Below are positions 8,583-18,015 of a DNA stretch of 64,000 nt, in pieces; the stretch's first letter is position 1; every line of letters begins with the position of its first letter. A program made the translations under genes and the position numbers. A model generated the notes under the pieces. The model was not told the DNA's origin. It worked only from the letters and a program-made list of their open reading frames with translations, and ran no database searches. Source of the DNA: Chryseobacterium camelliae (GTDB lineage Bacteria; Bacteroidota; Bacteroidia; Flavobacteriales; Weeksellaceae); the NCBI RefSeq assembly GCF_002770595.1, contig NZ_CP022986.1, positions 1,550,001 through 1,614,000 on the forward strand, given 5' to 3'.

Positions 8583-9833
8583 TTAAGGTGCTTTAACCCC
8601 AAAATTACTCCAATATTTGGGAGCAATTGAATTTATTTTATTTAATAACTGACCTCCATTTTTCTGTAGTCCATACTGATTGATCAAATTCTGTTCTGCT
8701 ACGCGAGCTTCCTGCAATGTCATTCCAGAAGCACCTTCTATTTGTCTGAAAAATAGACTGCCCTTCTCACCGCCCTTAGCAGCATGTTGAGCAAATCTAG
8801 AAGCAAATGGCTGGCTGGTTCTTCCAATATACTTAACTTCCCCTGCAGCATTTAAGCCTTCATATAATCCATGTAGCTTTTCCGTTGTTTCGGTAGCAAC
8901 TGTTGCCCTTCTAATAATAGCGTTTAGAGCACCTCCTGTTACCGCACCAATGACAGCATCCTGAACTAACGGATTTTCCGCAACAAGTGTTTGAATCTCT
9001 GTTTTTCCTCTTGAATCTGGAATTCCGCTTATTGTTGGAGCATTAGGATCGCCAAACATCGCCATACTTAATCCAGGCGCCATATCACCCGCGTGAATTA
9101 GGGGATCTAAATTGGTCATAACCCCTAAGGGTGCTAAAAGAGAATTGTTGGTATAAGAACCATTAGCATTTAACGCCGTTGTAGTTCCATTTTCAGTTGT
9201 ATAAGTTCCCGATTTTCCTAAATAGGTTTCATTAGCTCCAGCCGTGGATTGACTTGTTGCATTGTTATTCCAATAAACAGTATTTGATTCCCTATTATGC
9301 ACCCAATCAAAAGCCGCTCTACCATCAGGATCAATATTTTTAATGGGATTATTAAAGGCATAATTGTAAGGTGTCCAATTCGAAAACTCCTCGCTTAAAG
9401 GATCGGGACTGATCCACCTGCCATGCGTATCACCAATCGGTTGTGCATCGGGATCATCTAAATTTACTTCAATAAAATCAACGATTTCCCCTTTTTTAAC
9501 ATTAAAAGTAACAGAACCAATGGTAACGATGCTATCCTGATCATGAAATTCAAGATACTTTCCCTTGCTCAGCGTAGCTACCTTCGGATAATAGCCATAT
9601 TTTTTAAATGGGTTACCCGCCTCAATATTTTTTCTTCTTCTTTCCGCCTCAACTGGCGTTAAGGAATCTCTGGTTTTTAGAACCTCACTCATGTAAGGTC
9701 TTGCTTTTTCTTCTCTGGTAAGTTTTACCGGATTGACCCACTCCTTTTTACCGGTCAATTTCTTATTCTGTTTTACCTGCGCTTGGTTAAATCCAATAAA
9801 AAACAGCAGAATAAATAATAAAATCCTTCTCAT
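8583..9833 (-). CDS. Secreted RHS-core protein with C-terminal GIY-YIG nuclease toxin
   Basis: 416 aa from the ATG at 9833, which opens a clear signal peptide (MRRILLFILLFFIGFNQAQ); an upstream start would overlap the previous gene. Residues about 133-172 hold a single RHS-associated core (GRWISPDPLSEE, then NNPIKNIDPDGR), with no other RHS/YD repeats. A low-complexity NGT-rich linker follows. Residues about 322-400 form a GIY-YIG nuclease domain: GLYEGLNAAGEVKYIGRT supplies the two name motifs, SRFAQH the conserved Arg/His, ARVAEQNLINQYG the Glu, and LLNKIN the Asn. This is the layout of a polymorphic toxin; DNA cleavage in a target cell is the expected activity. It is unusually short for an RHS protein, so it may be an orphan tip module. 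Confidence 0.85.
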   Translation of the reverse strand: MRRILLFILLFFIGFNQAQVKQNKKLTGKKEWVNPVKLTREEKARPYMSEVLKTRDSLTPVEAERRRKNIEAGNPFKKYGYYPKVATLSKGKYLEFHDQDSIVTIGSVTFNVKKGEIVDFIEVNLDDPDAQPIGDTHGRWISPDPLSEEFSNWTPYNYAFNNPIKNIDPDGRAAFDWVHNRESNTVYWNNNATSQSTAGANETYLGKSGTYTTENGTTTALNANGSYTNNSLLAPLGVMTNLDPLIHAGDMAPGLSMAMFGDPNAPTISGIPDSRGKTEIQTLVAENPLVQDAVIGAVTGGALNAIIRRATVATETTEKLHGLYEGLNAAGEVKYIGRTSQPFASRFAQHAAKGGEKGSLFFRQIEGASGMTLQEARVAEQNLINQYGLQKNGGQLLNKINSIAPKYWSNFGVKAP

Positions 9834-9861
9834 ATTTAAGTTTGTATTTCGAATTATATGG

Positions 9862-11262
9862 TTATAAAAATTCCTTTGGAATAGCATACACTTTAGGACT
9901 TTCCTTCTTCGGTGTAATTGCTTTTACCTTTTTAGCTTCTTCACGCTGTTTTTGGGCGTTGAGTAGTCTTACCCGTTCAGCAATCTCATCACTTTTTTGC
10001 TTATTTTCGGTACTCTTCAATGATCCTAACCATTGTTCATACTGCTCCGGAGGCATCTGGGCAAAACCTGATTGATCGATGTAATCAAAACCAGCCTTGA
10101 TACCCAGAAACTGATCTTCCAGTGGCGGATAGCTTCTGATCTTTTGCAGCTGTTCTTTATTTTCAGGATCGATACCTAGACGGTTACAGGCCTGCATAAA
10201 CCTCATTTGGTCAGTATTACTTTTCCATAGAGTTGCGTTAATATTGTTCGGATTCAGTTCCAGCGCCTTCCCCAAAACTTTGGCAACAAACTCATCATAG
10301 CCAAACTTGTGGATATACCCACTGGCGAGATCCACATAGGTCTGAGAAAGAACATCTTTCTTTGTTAAATTTTGCATATAAAGCTTATTCTTGAGGGCTT
10401 CAGCTTTAATATATCCTGAATTCAGAACAAACGAATTTGCTGAAAACATGCCGTTGGTTAACTCTACGCTTAACACTTCGCCATCATTATCCTTAAAACG
10501 TATATAAGAATGGTTAGGTGACAAAACCAAAAAGGCTTCTGCACCGATCTGTTCTGCCAAGATCAAATACAACAACGGCATAGAATGACATTGGCCACTG
10601 TTGGTTTTCATCAGTTTGGAAACAAACATTTTACTGTAGTCCTTTGCCCCCATATAATCCTCAAAATCATATTTGACCGCTTTGTGAACAACTTTTCCAT
10701 TCTGCTTGGTATCCTGTGCAAAGTATTTGAAAATTGAAAGATTTTTAGAAACATTGTCAGATTCATCAATACCACTTTTCTTAATATCTTGCCTGATTAG
10801 CGAAGTCGCTTTCTGTATCTGCTGCTGATAAGCCGACTGAAAATTCCTGTCATTATTGTTGTATGCATTTTCAACGATAAATACAGCATCTGCAAGTGTA
10901 TACCCCTCCGGATCGAGCTTTAGTAAATTATCATAGGCCCTGTAGTAAGAATCAGTTCCTTTCTTTTCGGATAAAGAACTGAGATTATAGCGTTTTGCAT
11001 CAGCTTCTTCCCTGATTAAAGCCATCTGGCGTTCAACCTCTCTGTTAATCTCTTCCTGATCGTCTTGGTGGGTAGTCTTTTTTTTATAAAGATTTGAATT
11101 AGCATTAATATTTGGGGAGGCAGGTCTAGGGGTGGGTTGATTATTCAGACCCGCGGGTATACTGTAAAGATTGGAGACAGCAGGTCTTTGCGGCAGATTT
11201 GGAATCTGTCCATAGATATAGGGATAGCATAAAAATAAGCTAAATAATAATATTTGTCTCAT
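9862..11262 (-). CDS. Secreted transglutaminase-like protein with TPR region
   Basis: 466 aa with a signal peptide (MRQILLFSLFLCYPYIYGQ), a Pro/Asn-rich linker to about residue 60, and a charged helical stretch. The central fold has MKTNSGQCHSMPLLYLILAE (candidate nucleophile C225) and FLVLSPNHSYIRF (candidate H251), followed by VELTNG, as in transglutaminase-like peptidases. The tail has a TPR-like repeat (KVLGKALELNPNNINATLWKS) and ends with a Lys/Pro-rich extension. It is the first gene of the minus-strand toxin operon and a paralogue of the last one (5331-6356). The conserved Cys/His suggests activity, but the substrate is unknown; a role in handling the secreted toxin is possible. Confidence 0.75.
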   Translation of the reverse strand: MRQILLFSLFLCYPYIYGQIPNLPQRPAVSNLYSIPAGLNNQPTPRPASPNINANSNLYKKKTTHQDDQEEINREVERQMALIREEADAKRYNLSSLSEKKGTDSYYRAYDNLLKLDPEGYTLADAVFIVENAYNNNDRNFQSAYQQQIQKATSLIRQDIKKSGIDESDNVSKNLSIFKYFAQDTKQNGKVVHKAVKYDFEDYMGAKDYSKMFVSKLMKTNSGQCHSMPLLYLILAEQIGAEAFLVLSPNHSYIRFKDNDGEVLSVELTNGMFSANSFVLNSGYIKAEALKNKLYMQNLTKKDVLSQTYVDLASGYIHKFGYDEFVAKVLGKALELNPNNINATLWKSNTDQMRFMQACNRLGIDPENKEQLQKIRSYPPLEDQFLGIKAGFDYIDQSGFAQMPPEQYEQWLGSLKSTENKQKSDEIAERVRLLNAQKQREEAKKVKAITPKKESPKVYAIPKEFL

Positions 11263-11880
11263 CTCATAGGTGTGTTTTTTAAGGTTAATTTTGGCTTCGC
11301 AATATATTTTAATTTATAACACTACGGTATCCGTATTTTCACGGAAATAGTATCAGATTTTCTGATAGATTGTTCTTTATCAAAGATATATAAGCGAAAT
11401 TATACTGTCAGAACGACAAAACATGTCGTATAATGGATAAAATTATAAGGTATTAACCTGATGCATCCCTGGGAAAATACAAAAGGCATGAAACCAGATA
11501 CGTCATCTTTGAGAGGTACTGCGAAGAACCCATAACCTAATGACGACCTAGCCCATGCCCGTATGACGATGCACAGGCGTAAGTCTGTCAATAGGAGGTT
11601 ATTTGGAAGTTTCGCAGTTTTCTCAAACCTTTTTGACAGCTTACGCTTTATTTTCGATAAAATTTAGGGTACTAAGATATAAATATTTTTATTAACGATA
11701 ATTATTATCACTAAAATATGATATAGCTTTCAAAAATTCCGATAAATAACTAAAATCGCCAATAAAGTATAACTGAGTTCAGTGTTTATACCACAACAAT
11801 GCAAATATATTACTAAAATAAACAATTTTAATAAATTATACTTAAATTTGTAGAACTGCGAAATTCCTAAATAACCTAGA
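11263..11880. other. Intergenic region between divergent operons
   Basis: 618 bp without a convincing gene; the short open frame near 11400-11591 has no protein-like features. It contains the divergent promoters of the toxin operon (leftward) and the ECF-sigma operon (rightward), and short palindromes such as ATCAG-ATTTT-CTGAT near 11352-11366. The right third is very AT-rich. Confidence 0.6.
11843..11850 (+). promoter_or_regulatory. Putative Bacteroidota -7 box for the sigma-factor operon
   Basis: TAAATTTG matches the Bacteroidota housekeeping -7 consensus TAnnTTTG and lies 30 bp before the ATG of the ECF sigma gene. No good -33 TTTG is seen at the usual distance, which could mean an activated or autoregulated promoter. 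Confidence 0.5.
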
Positions 11881-12405
11881 ATGCCGTTATTTTCACGTCA
11901 TACAAATAATCACGATCTTATGTTTCAGCAAATTTATGATACATATTGGAACCGTATTTTTGTTATGGTGGCCCGAAAAGTCAAAGACCGCGATGATATA
12001 TTCGACGTTATGCAGAATATCTTTTTTCATCTATGGATCTACAGGAATTCACTTACCCAGCACAACGCTGAAAGTGCCATCGTAAAAACTTGCGTTCAGG
12101 AGATTTCAAAATACTTCACGAATCTGAATAAGCAACCTTATACCACAGAACTAAGTAATCTCCAATTACCCGATGACTCTGCCGAAATGCTCCAGGCCCA
12201 GTTTGAAAAAGACAGAGAACTCGAACTTTTGAAGTTGAATATTGACCAGCTTCCTCCCATAAGAAGGAAAATTTTCACCATGAACAAGTATGAGGGCATT
12301 ACTCAGGAAAAAATCGCAACACAACTCAATTTATCCACTAAAGCTGTAAAAAAACAGATCGGAAAGGCACTTATATTTCTTAGAGAACATCAAAACCATT
12401 CTTAA
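11881..12405 (+). CDS. ECF RNA polymerase sigma-70 factor (FecI-like)
   Basis: 174 aa. Region 2 (FQQIYDTYWNRIFVMVARKVKDRDDIFDVMQNIFFHLW) and region 4 (LPPIRRKIFTMNKYEGITQEKIATQLNLSTKAVKKQIGKAL) of group IV sigma factors are both present at normal spacing. It is followed by a FecR anti-sigma gene, then SusC/SusD and a peptidase. In such systems, substrate binding at the SusC-type transporter signals through FecR to free the sigma factor and switch on the transporter operon. The N-terminal extension is short, and the start ATG is the first after a -7 box. Confidence 0.93.
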   Translation: MPLFSRHTNNHDLMFQQIYDTYWNRIFVMVARKVKDRDDIFDVMQNIFFHLWIYRNSLTQHNAESAIVKTCVQEISKYFTNLNKQPYTTELSNLQLPDDSAEMLQAQFEKDRELELLKLNIDQLPPIRRKIFTMNKYEGITQEKIATQLNLSTKAVKKQIGKALIFLREHQNHS

Positions 12406-12498
12406 ATTTTGTTAAAATCAGTTAATTTCAGTTAAAGTTCTGTTTACAGCGGGGGCTATTATTGCCGTTTTCGGGTATACATAATAAAGCCCTTTATT

Positions 12499-13395
12499 AT
12501 GAACAGGAGAAAACACTCCCAACCAACTGCGATAGATGAAGCAAAAGAGTTATGGGATAGCCTCGCAAATGATTCAGACGCAGATATAGAGCCTCCTACA
12601 GTGCAGGAAGCAAAAGAGTTTCATCAAAAACTTTATGCGAGAATAGAAGCACATGAAGCACAAAAGAGAAGGAGAAAGACGTTCCGTTATTCTTCCATGC
12701 TGATCGCCGCTTCCCTGGTCATTATTTTTAGTATAATAGCCTACAGAACGTTCTTTCTACCTGATGTATATAGGGCATATCATGATGATTTGAAGGTTAC
12801 TTTAAAGGATGGATCAACAGCTATCTTGGCAAAGGGAGCTATATTAACGGTCGAGAAATCATTTCCAGCAGCAACAAGAGATGTCTTTCTCAAAGGGGAT
12901 GCAGTTTTTAATGTAACCAAATCCAAAAATCATCCCTTCATCGTACATGCCGGACTTTATGAAACAAAAGTTCTGGGTACAGTTTTTAAAATCACCCAGC
13001 ATAAAACAGCCTTCAATGTTGATCTGTATGAGGGCAAAGTGCAGGTTATAAAAACTGAAAAACCAGCAGAAACATTTATTATACATCCGAAAGAGACATT
13101 CTCCAATCAAGGCTCTAAAGATGTTGCGACCATTGTTGATACTAAAAGTAAAGGTCAATCTCAAACCAACAATTCGGCGACTGTTTCATTAACTGATTTA
13201 GAACTTTCTAATGCCATAAAAATTTTAGAAAATACCTACGGCATAAAAATTCTGTTCCCGTCAGCGGTTGCAAATTCAAAAATTAGTGCTACAAAAGAAA
13301 AAGCCACAGCAGCAGATTTGATAAGACTCATCTCACTCAAACTGAACCTAAAAACTACCAAAATAAATGATAAAACATTTCAATTGGAGGAATAG
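12499..13395 (+). CDS. FecR-family anti-sigma factor
   Basis: 298 aa inner-membrane regulator. A cytoplasmic N-terminus of about 65 residues precedes one membrane span (MLIAASLVIIFSIIAYRTFF). The periplasmic FecR domain follows (VTLKDGSTAILAKGAILTVEKSF, then HPFIVHAGLYETKVLGTVFKI), with a C-terminal DUF4974/STN-like module (LSNAIKILENTYGIKILFP). It should hold the upstream sigma factor inactive until the transporter's N-terminal signalling domain contacts it. A 93-bp gap separates it from the sigma gene and 159 bp from susC. Confidence 0.92.
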   Translation: MNRRKHSQPTAIDEAKELWDSLANDSDADIEPPTVQEAKEFHQKLYARIEAHEAQKRRRKTFRYSSMLIAASLVIIFSIIAYRTFFLPDVYRAYHDDLKVTLKDGSTAILAKGAILTVEKSFPAATRDVFLKGDAVFNVTKSKNHPFIVHAGLYETKVLGTVFKITQHKTAFNVDLYEGKVQVIKTEKPAETFIIHPKETFSNQGSKDVATIVDTKSKGQSQTNNSATVSLTDLELSNAIKILENTYGIKILFPSAVANSKISATKEKATAADLIRLISLKLNLKTTKINDKTFQLEE

Positions 13396-13554
13396 ACTAT
13401 GGTCGATCCATACTCCTGCCCTGATTCCGTACTCCTAATGAAACTGGTGTGGAAGAATACAATAAAGAGACCGACGGGTGCAACCGTCGGCCAAGAAGTA
13501 TTCAACCAATAACTGTTCGATAGATTACTAATTATAAATACTAATGCAAAAATA

Positions 13555-16500
13555 ATGAAAAAACTTTGCAGAGCAGTACTATTGATTCTCGTCTTATCAA
13601 TAGGCTGCCAAGGGCTGTATGCCCAAGAAAAACTCTCCACAAAGAGGGTAAATTTTGAAACTGGAAAAACTACTGCATCAGAAGCTGTAGGGAAATTTCT
13701 ATCAGAAAATGTAAAAGATAAGATTTACTCAAACGATGATCTTAAAGATTATTCAGTTCAGCCAACTAAATGTAAAAATGAACTGGTACTGGACTGTCTC
13801 AATAAAGTTTTGAAGGACGTTCCCGTCGAAACTTTTATCGACAATAATAGCATTATCATCAGGCCGAAAAAAATAAATCAACCTCGGCAATTATCGAAAA
13901 CTCATCCCCTACACTTGCTAAAGCAGATACCACAACCACAGTCTATAATACAAAAGTTATTGATGAAGTTATCCTGAACGCCGGATACTATAAGGTCAGC
14001 AAAAAAGAACAAACCGGAAGTATTGCTAAAGTTAGCGTTAAAGAAATCGAAAACCAGCCTATATCAAATGTGCTGGCAGCAGCACAGGGACGTATGGCCG
14101 GGGTCAGCATTGTGCAGAGCAGTGGTGTTCCTGGCAGTGGCTTTCAAGTCCAGATTAGAGGTAAAAACTCGTTAAGAAGTGATGGCAACAATCCGCTGTA
14201 TATTGTCGACGGCGTTCCAATAGGTAATGAAGTGAAAACGTTTGGATTTACATCTGCCATATTGCCTATGTCAAGTATTAGCCCTTTAAATAGTATCAAT
14301 CCGAATGATATCGAAAGTATTGAGGTGCTAAAAGATGCGGATGCGACCGCAATCTACGGTTCCCGCGGTGCAAATGGGGTCATTCTCGTCACAACGAAAA
14401 AGGGTAAATCGGGCAGGCTAAGCGTGTCATTAAACTCATCATACGCACTCACTAACGTAATGTCGAGATTGAAAATGATGAATACTGAACAATATCTCAG
14501 TATGCGGAGGCAGGCATTTTTCAATACTGGAATCAGCACATATCCAGCAAATGCTTATGACGTTAATGGTACATGGAAAACGGACAGGTACACTGACTGG
14601 TCTAAAAGTTTAATAGGAAATACAGCAACCGCATCCAATACCCAACTACAATTAACAGGTGGTAGTGAAACAACATCATTTCTTCTAAGCTTGGGGCATA
14701 ATGAACAGTCCACTGTTTTTGGCAATGATTTTAAATATACCACAAATAGTGTCACTACTAATATTGCACACCGGTCAAAAGACAAAAAGCTGAATCTTGC
14801 GGTTTCAAATATGTTCAGCATTCAAAAAAACAATGTTATAAATTCGGACATCACCCGAAGTGCATTTTCTCTGTCTCCAAATGCACCTGCCCTTTACAAT
14901 GATGATGGCACACTGAATTGGGAGAATAATACCTGGAGCAATCCCGTTGCAGCTTACAATGCTACATACTCGAACCAAAACATCCAGTATCTGACAAATC
15001 TTAACCTCGCATATGATCTGTTTAAAAATATCACACTAAAACTAGGTGGAGGGGTTAATTATCAAGCTTTTGAGGAATGGAATATCAGTCCAAATACTAT
15101 CTATAATCCTGCGTATGTAACCGGACAGTCAAGTGCCTATTCAAAGGCTTCCAAAAACAATCAGAATAGACTATCTTATATCCTGGAACCACAGATTAAC
15201 TGGAAATTCAGCCATGAAAAACATGCCCTTGATATTTTGGTAGGAGGTACATTTCAAAATGAAAATAACTCCTATGGCTCAATGAGCGGTACAGGCTTTG
15301 AAAGTAATGCACTAATCCACAATATATCCGCAGCAAAAACAAAAACGATCGAAGATCAATACAACACGCAATACAGATATGTCGCATTTTTTGGAAGAGT
15401 AAACTACCAACTTGATAAAAAATATATCCTGAATATCACCGGTAGGCGTGACGGATCAAGCCGTTTTGGACCAAATAAGAAATTTGCAAATTTTGGCGCG
15501 GTAGGTGCAGCATGGCTATTTTCCGAGGAGAATTTTCTGAAAAATTCGAGTTGGCTCAGTTTTGGAAAATTACGTGGAAGTTTTGGAACAACAGGTAGCG
15601 ACAATATTGGTGATTATGGGTATCTGGATACCTATACCGTCTCTTCATCCATTTACGATGGTGTAACAGGTCTGCTCCCTTCCCGCCTGTTCAATCCCGA
15701 TTTCAGTTGGGAAAAAACCAAGAAACTTGAAGCTGCAATCGAAGTGGGATTATTCAGGAATAAAGTAAATATTAATACCGCCTGGTACCGCAACCGTTCA
15801 TCCAATCAATTAGTCGGCTACCAGCTACCGACAATGACTGGCTTTTCCTCTGTACTTGCGAACTTGGATGCCACGGTGCAGAATACTGGATGGGAATTTG
15901 AATTGAATGCCAGACCATTTTCCAAGGGAAAATTCCAATGGGAAACATCATTTAACATAACTTTTCCCAAAAATAAACTAATTTCTTTTCCGGGACTAGA
16001 GGGCTCAACATATAGTAATACCTATGTTATTGGCCAACCTACCTCAATTGTTAAGTTATTTAATCTTGAAGGAATCGACCCTAAAACCGGAACTTATATT
16101 TTCACAGACTACAATGGAGACGGCAAAATCTCTTCTGCGGACGACGCCAAAATAGTTGAAAACATCGGAGTAAATTTCTTTGGCGGTTTAAGCAGCAGCT
16201 TACATTATGAGAATTGGGATTTCTCTTTCTTATTTCAGTTTGTAAAACAGAAAAGTAGAAATTACAACTACATCATCCCTTCTCCGGGGATAATGAACAA
16301 TCTTCCAGTCGAAGCGTTGGATGTCTGGTCGCCAGAGAATCCAGCTGGCTTTTATCAGCCATATAAGGCCAATGCATCGCCTAACCATTCAATATTCCAG
16401 AATAGTACGGCATCTGTAGCAGACGGGTCCTTTATCAGGCTAAAAAATGTAGAATTGGCTTACAATATCCCTTTAAAAAACACATCATTCAGAAGTATAA

Positions 16501-16628
16501 GGATATACTTTCAAGGCCAAAATCTCATCACGTGGACAAAGTATTTTGGCATTGATCCGGAATTCACAACTATTGGCTACCTCCCGCCTTTACGCACATT
16601 CTCATTTGGTTTAAAATTAAATCTTTAA
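13555..16628 (+). pseudogene. SusC/RagA TonB-dependent transporter, frameshifted
   Basis: Outer-membrane nutrient transporter split by one frameshift. The first frame (13555-13977) gives a signal peptide and an STN signalling domain (VQPTKCKNELVLDCLNKVLKD). The second frame is open before the first ends and reads VIDEVILNAGYYKVSKKEQTGS, the plug (GRMAGVSIVQ, then NPLYIVDGVPIG, and VLKDADATAIYGSRGANGV), then a full beta-barrel to the terminal aromatic-rich strand. Adding one A to the A7 run at 13867-13873 restores a single frame of 1024 aa, the usual length. The STN domain fits the FecI/FecR genes upstream. It may be a sequencing error, a contingency locus, or a true mutation; the downstream frame alone lacks a signal peptide. 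Confidence 0.88.
13867..13873 (+). repeat. A7 homopolymer at the susC frameshift
   Basis: Seven adenines lie at the boundary between the STN frame and the plug/barrel frame. Eight adenines would join them as RPKKNKSTSAIIEN. Homopolymers are both a common assembly error site and a typical phase-variation site. Confidence 0.8.
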
Positions 16629-16639
16629 AATATCTCAAA

Positions 16640-18013
16640 ATGAAAACACACATATTTATATATACAATACTGGCGATTTTACTACTACAGGTTAGTTTAT
16701 CATGTGAAAAAATGCTGGAAGTAGACGTGCCCGAAAACCAGATTCCTACTGAATCCGTTTTTGAGACCGTGCAGACAGCTAATGCTGCACTTGCTGAATT
16801 ATACGCTGGATTATGGAACAGTTCACCGCTCGCTGGGAACCAAACAGGTAGATTACTGGGAAGCTATACGGACGACCTTACCTATTATGGAACAAATTCT
16901 ACGACGGGACTTTACGATATTTTTCAAAATCAGCAGATTGATAGCAATGCTGCAATAAGTACATACTGGGCCTCAGCATACAGATTGGTGTATGTATCAA
17001 ACGCCATATTGGAAGGAACAGAAAAATCTACAACAATTCCTGCCACTGAAAAGCAACGAATCAAAGGTGAAGCACTATTGGTAAGATCAATACTGTTCTT
17101 CTACCTACAACAAATTTTTGGCGATATTCCCTATCCTACTTCAACAGATTATCAGATAAATCAATCCTTGTCAAAAATCCAATCATCAGAAGTGCTGACC
17201 CAATTGGAAAATGATCTCAACACCAGCATATCATTACTTACTGATGCTTACAGAAGTACAGAAAGGATCATTCCTAACCGTAAGGTTGCCCAGCTGATGC
17301 TTGCAAAAATCTATATGCTACAATCCAAATGGAATAATGCTGAAACTTTATTGCGAACTATAACTCAAAGCTCCCTTTATCAACCTGAAAATGATCTCAG
17401 CAAGGTTTTTACAAAAAGTGGATCACATATTCTGTGGCAATTAAAACCAAAAAACAATGGCGATGCAACCCAGGAAGTAACTGCCTATTATTTTACAGGG
17501 GCAGCCCCTTCCAATTATGCGTTATCCCAGAACTTGGTAAACATCTTCACTGCTGGCGACCAGCGTAAAAATCAGTGGATGGCAACTGTTACTGTAGGAC
17601 AAAATACATGGTACAGGGCCGCAAAATATAAGGCACTTACAAATAATACTTCGGAATTTTCAGTTGTATTTAGATTAGAGGAGGTGTATCTCCTTTTAGC
17701 TGAAACGCTTGCCCAACAAGATAAAATAGCTGACGCACTTCCTTACCTGAATGTAACACGACAACGCGCAACATTGGCAGCACTTGTGATGCCGATTTCA
17801 AAACAGAGCTTACTTGATGAAATCCTATTAGAAAATAGAAAAGAATTCTTTACCGAAATGGGGCATCGATTCCTCGACCTTAAAAGGATGAATAGACTAA
17901 ATGACCTTCTACCCATTAAAACAAATTGGAAAAGTTACCATAGCTTTTGGCCTTTGCCGCAAAAAGAGTTATTGCTAAATCCTAATCTGAACCCACAAAA
18001 TACCGGATACTGA
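16640..18013 (+). CDS. SusD/RagB-family outer-membrane lipoprotein
   Basis: 457 aa with a lipoprotein signal ending in VSLSC and a SusD fold: the N-terminal segment FETVQTANAALAELYAGLW, the TPR-like helical pairs (RIKGEALLVRSILFFYLQQIFGDIPY; VAQLMLAKIYMLQSKWNNAETLLRTI), and the C-terminal ENRKEFFTEMGHRFLDLKRM, typical of the family. It forms the lid of the SusC transporter and binds its ligand at the surface. It starts 11 bp after susC. The ligand cannot be predicted from the sequence; the adjacent secreted S9 peptidase hints at peptides. Confidence 0.93.
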   Translation: MKTHIFIYTILAILLLQVSLSCEKMLEVDVPENQIPTESVFETVQTANAALAELYAGLWNSSPLAGNQTGRLLGSYTDDLTYYGTNSTTGLYDIFQNQQIDSNAAISTYWASAYRLVYVSNAILEGTEKSTTIPATEKQRIKGEALLVRSILFFYLQQIFGDIPYPTSTDYQINQSLSKIQSSEVLTQLENDLNTSISLLTDAYRSTERIIPNRKVAQLMLAKIYMLQSKWNNAETLLRTITQSSLYQPENDLSKVFTKSGSHILWQLKPKNNGDATQEVTAYYFTGAAPSNYALSQNLVNIFTAGDQRKNQWMATVTVGQNTWYRAAKYKALTNNTSEFSVVFRLEEVYLLLAETLAQQDKIADALPYLNVTRQRATLAALVMPISKQSLLDEILLENRKEFFTEMGHRFLDLKRMNRLNDLLPIKTNWKSYHSFWPLPQKELLLNPNLNPQNTGY

Positions 18014-18015
18014 TT

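Noticed and set aside
11400-11591. 63-codon minus-strand frame in the gap before the sigma factor
   Set aside because: No conserved features, no ribosome site, low-complexity translation.
13861-13880. Programmed -1 ribosomal frameshift in susC
   Set aside because: The A7 run does not give a good tandem slip (A-site re-pairing would be AAT against ATA), and SusC genes are not known to use frameshifting; indel or phase variation is simpler.
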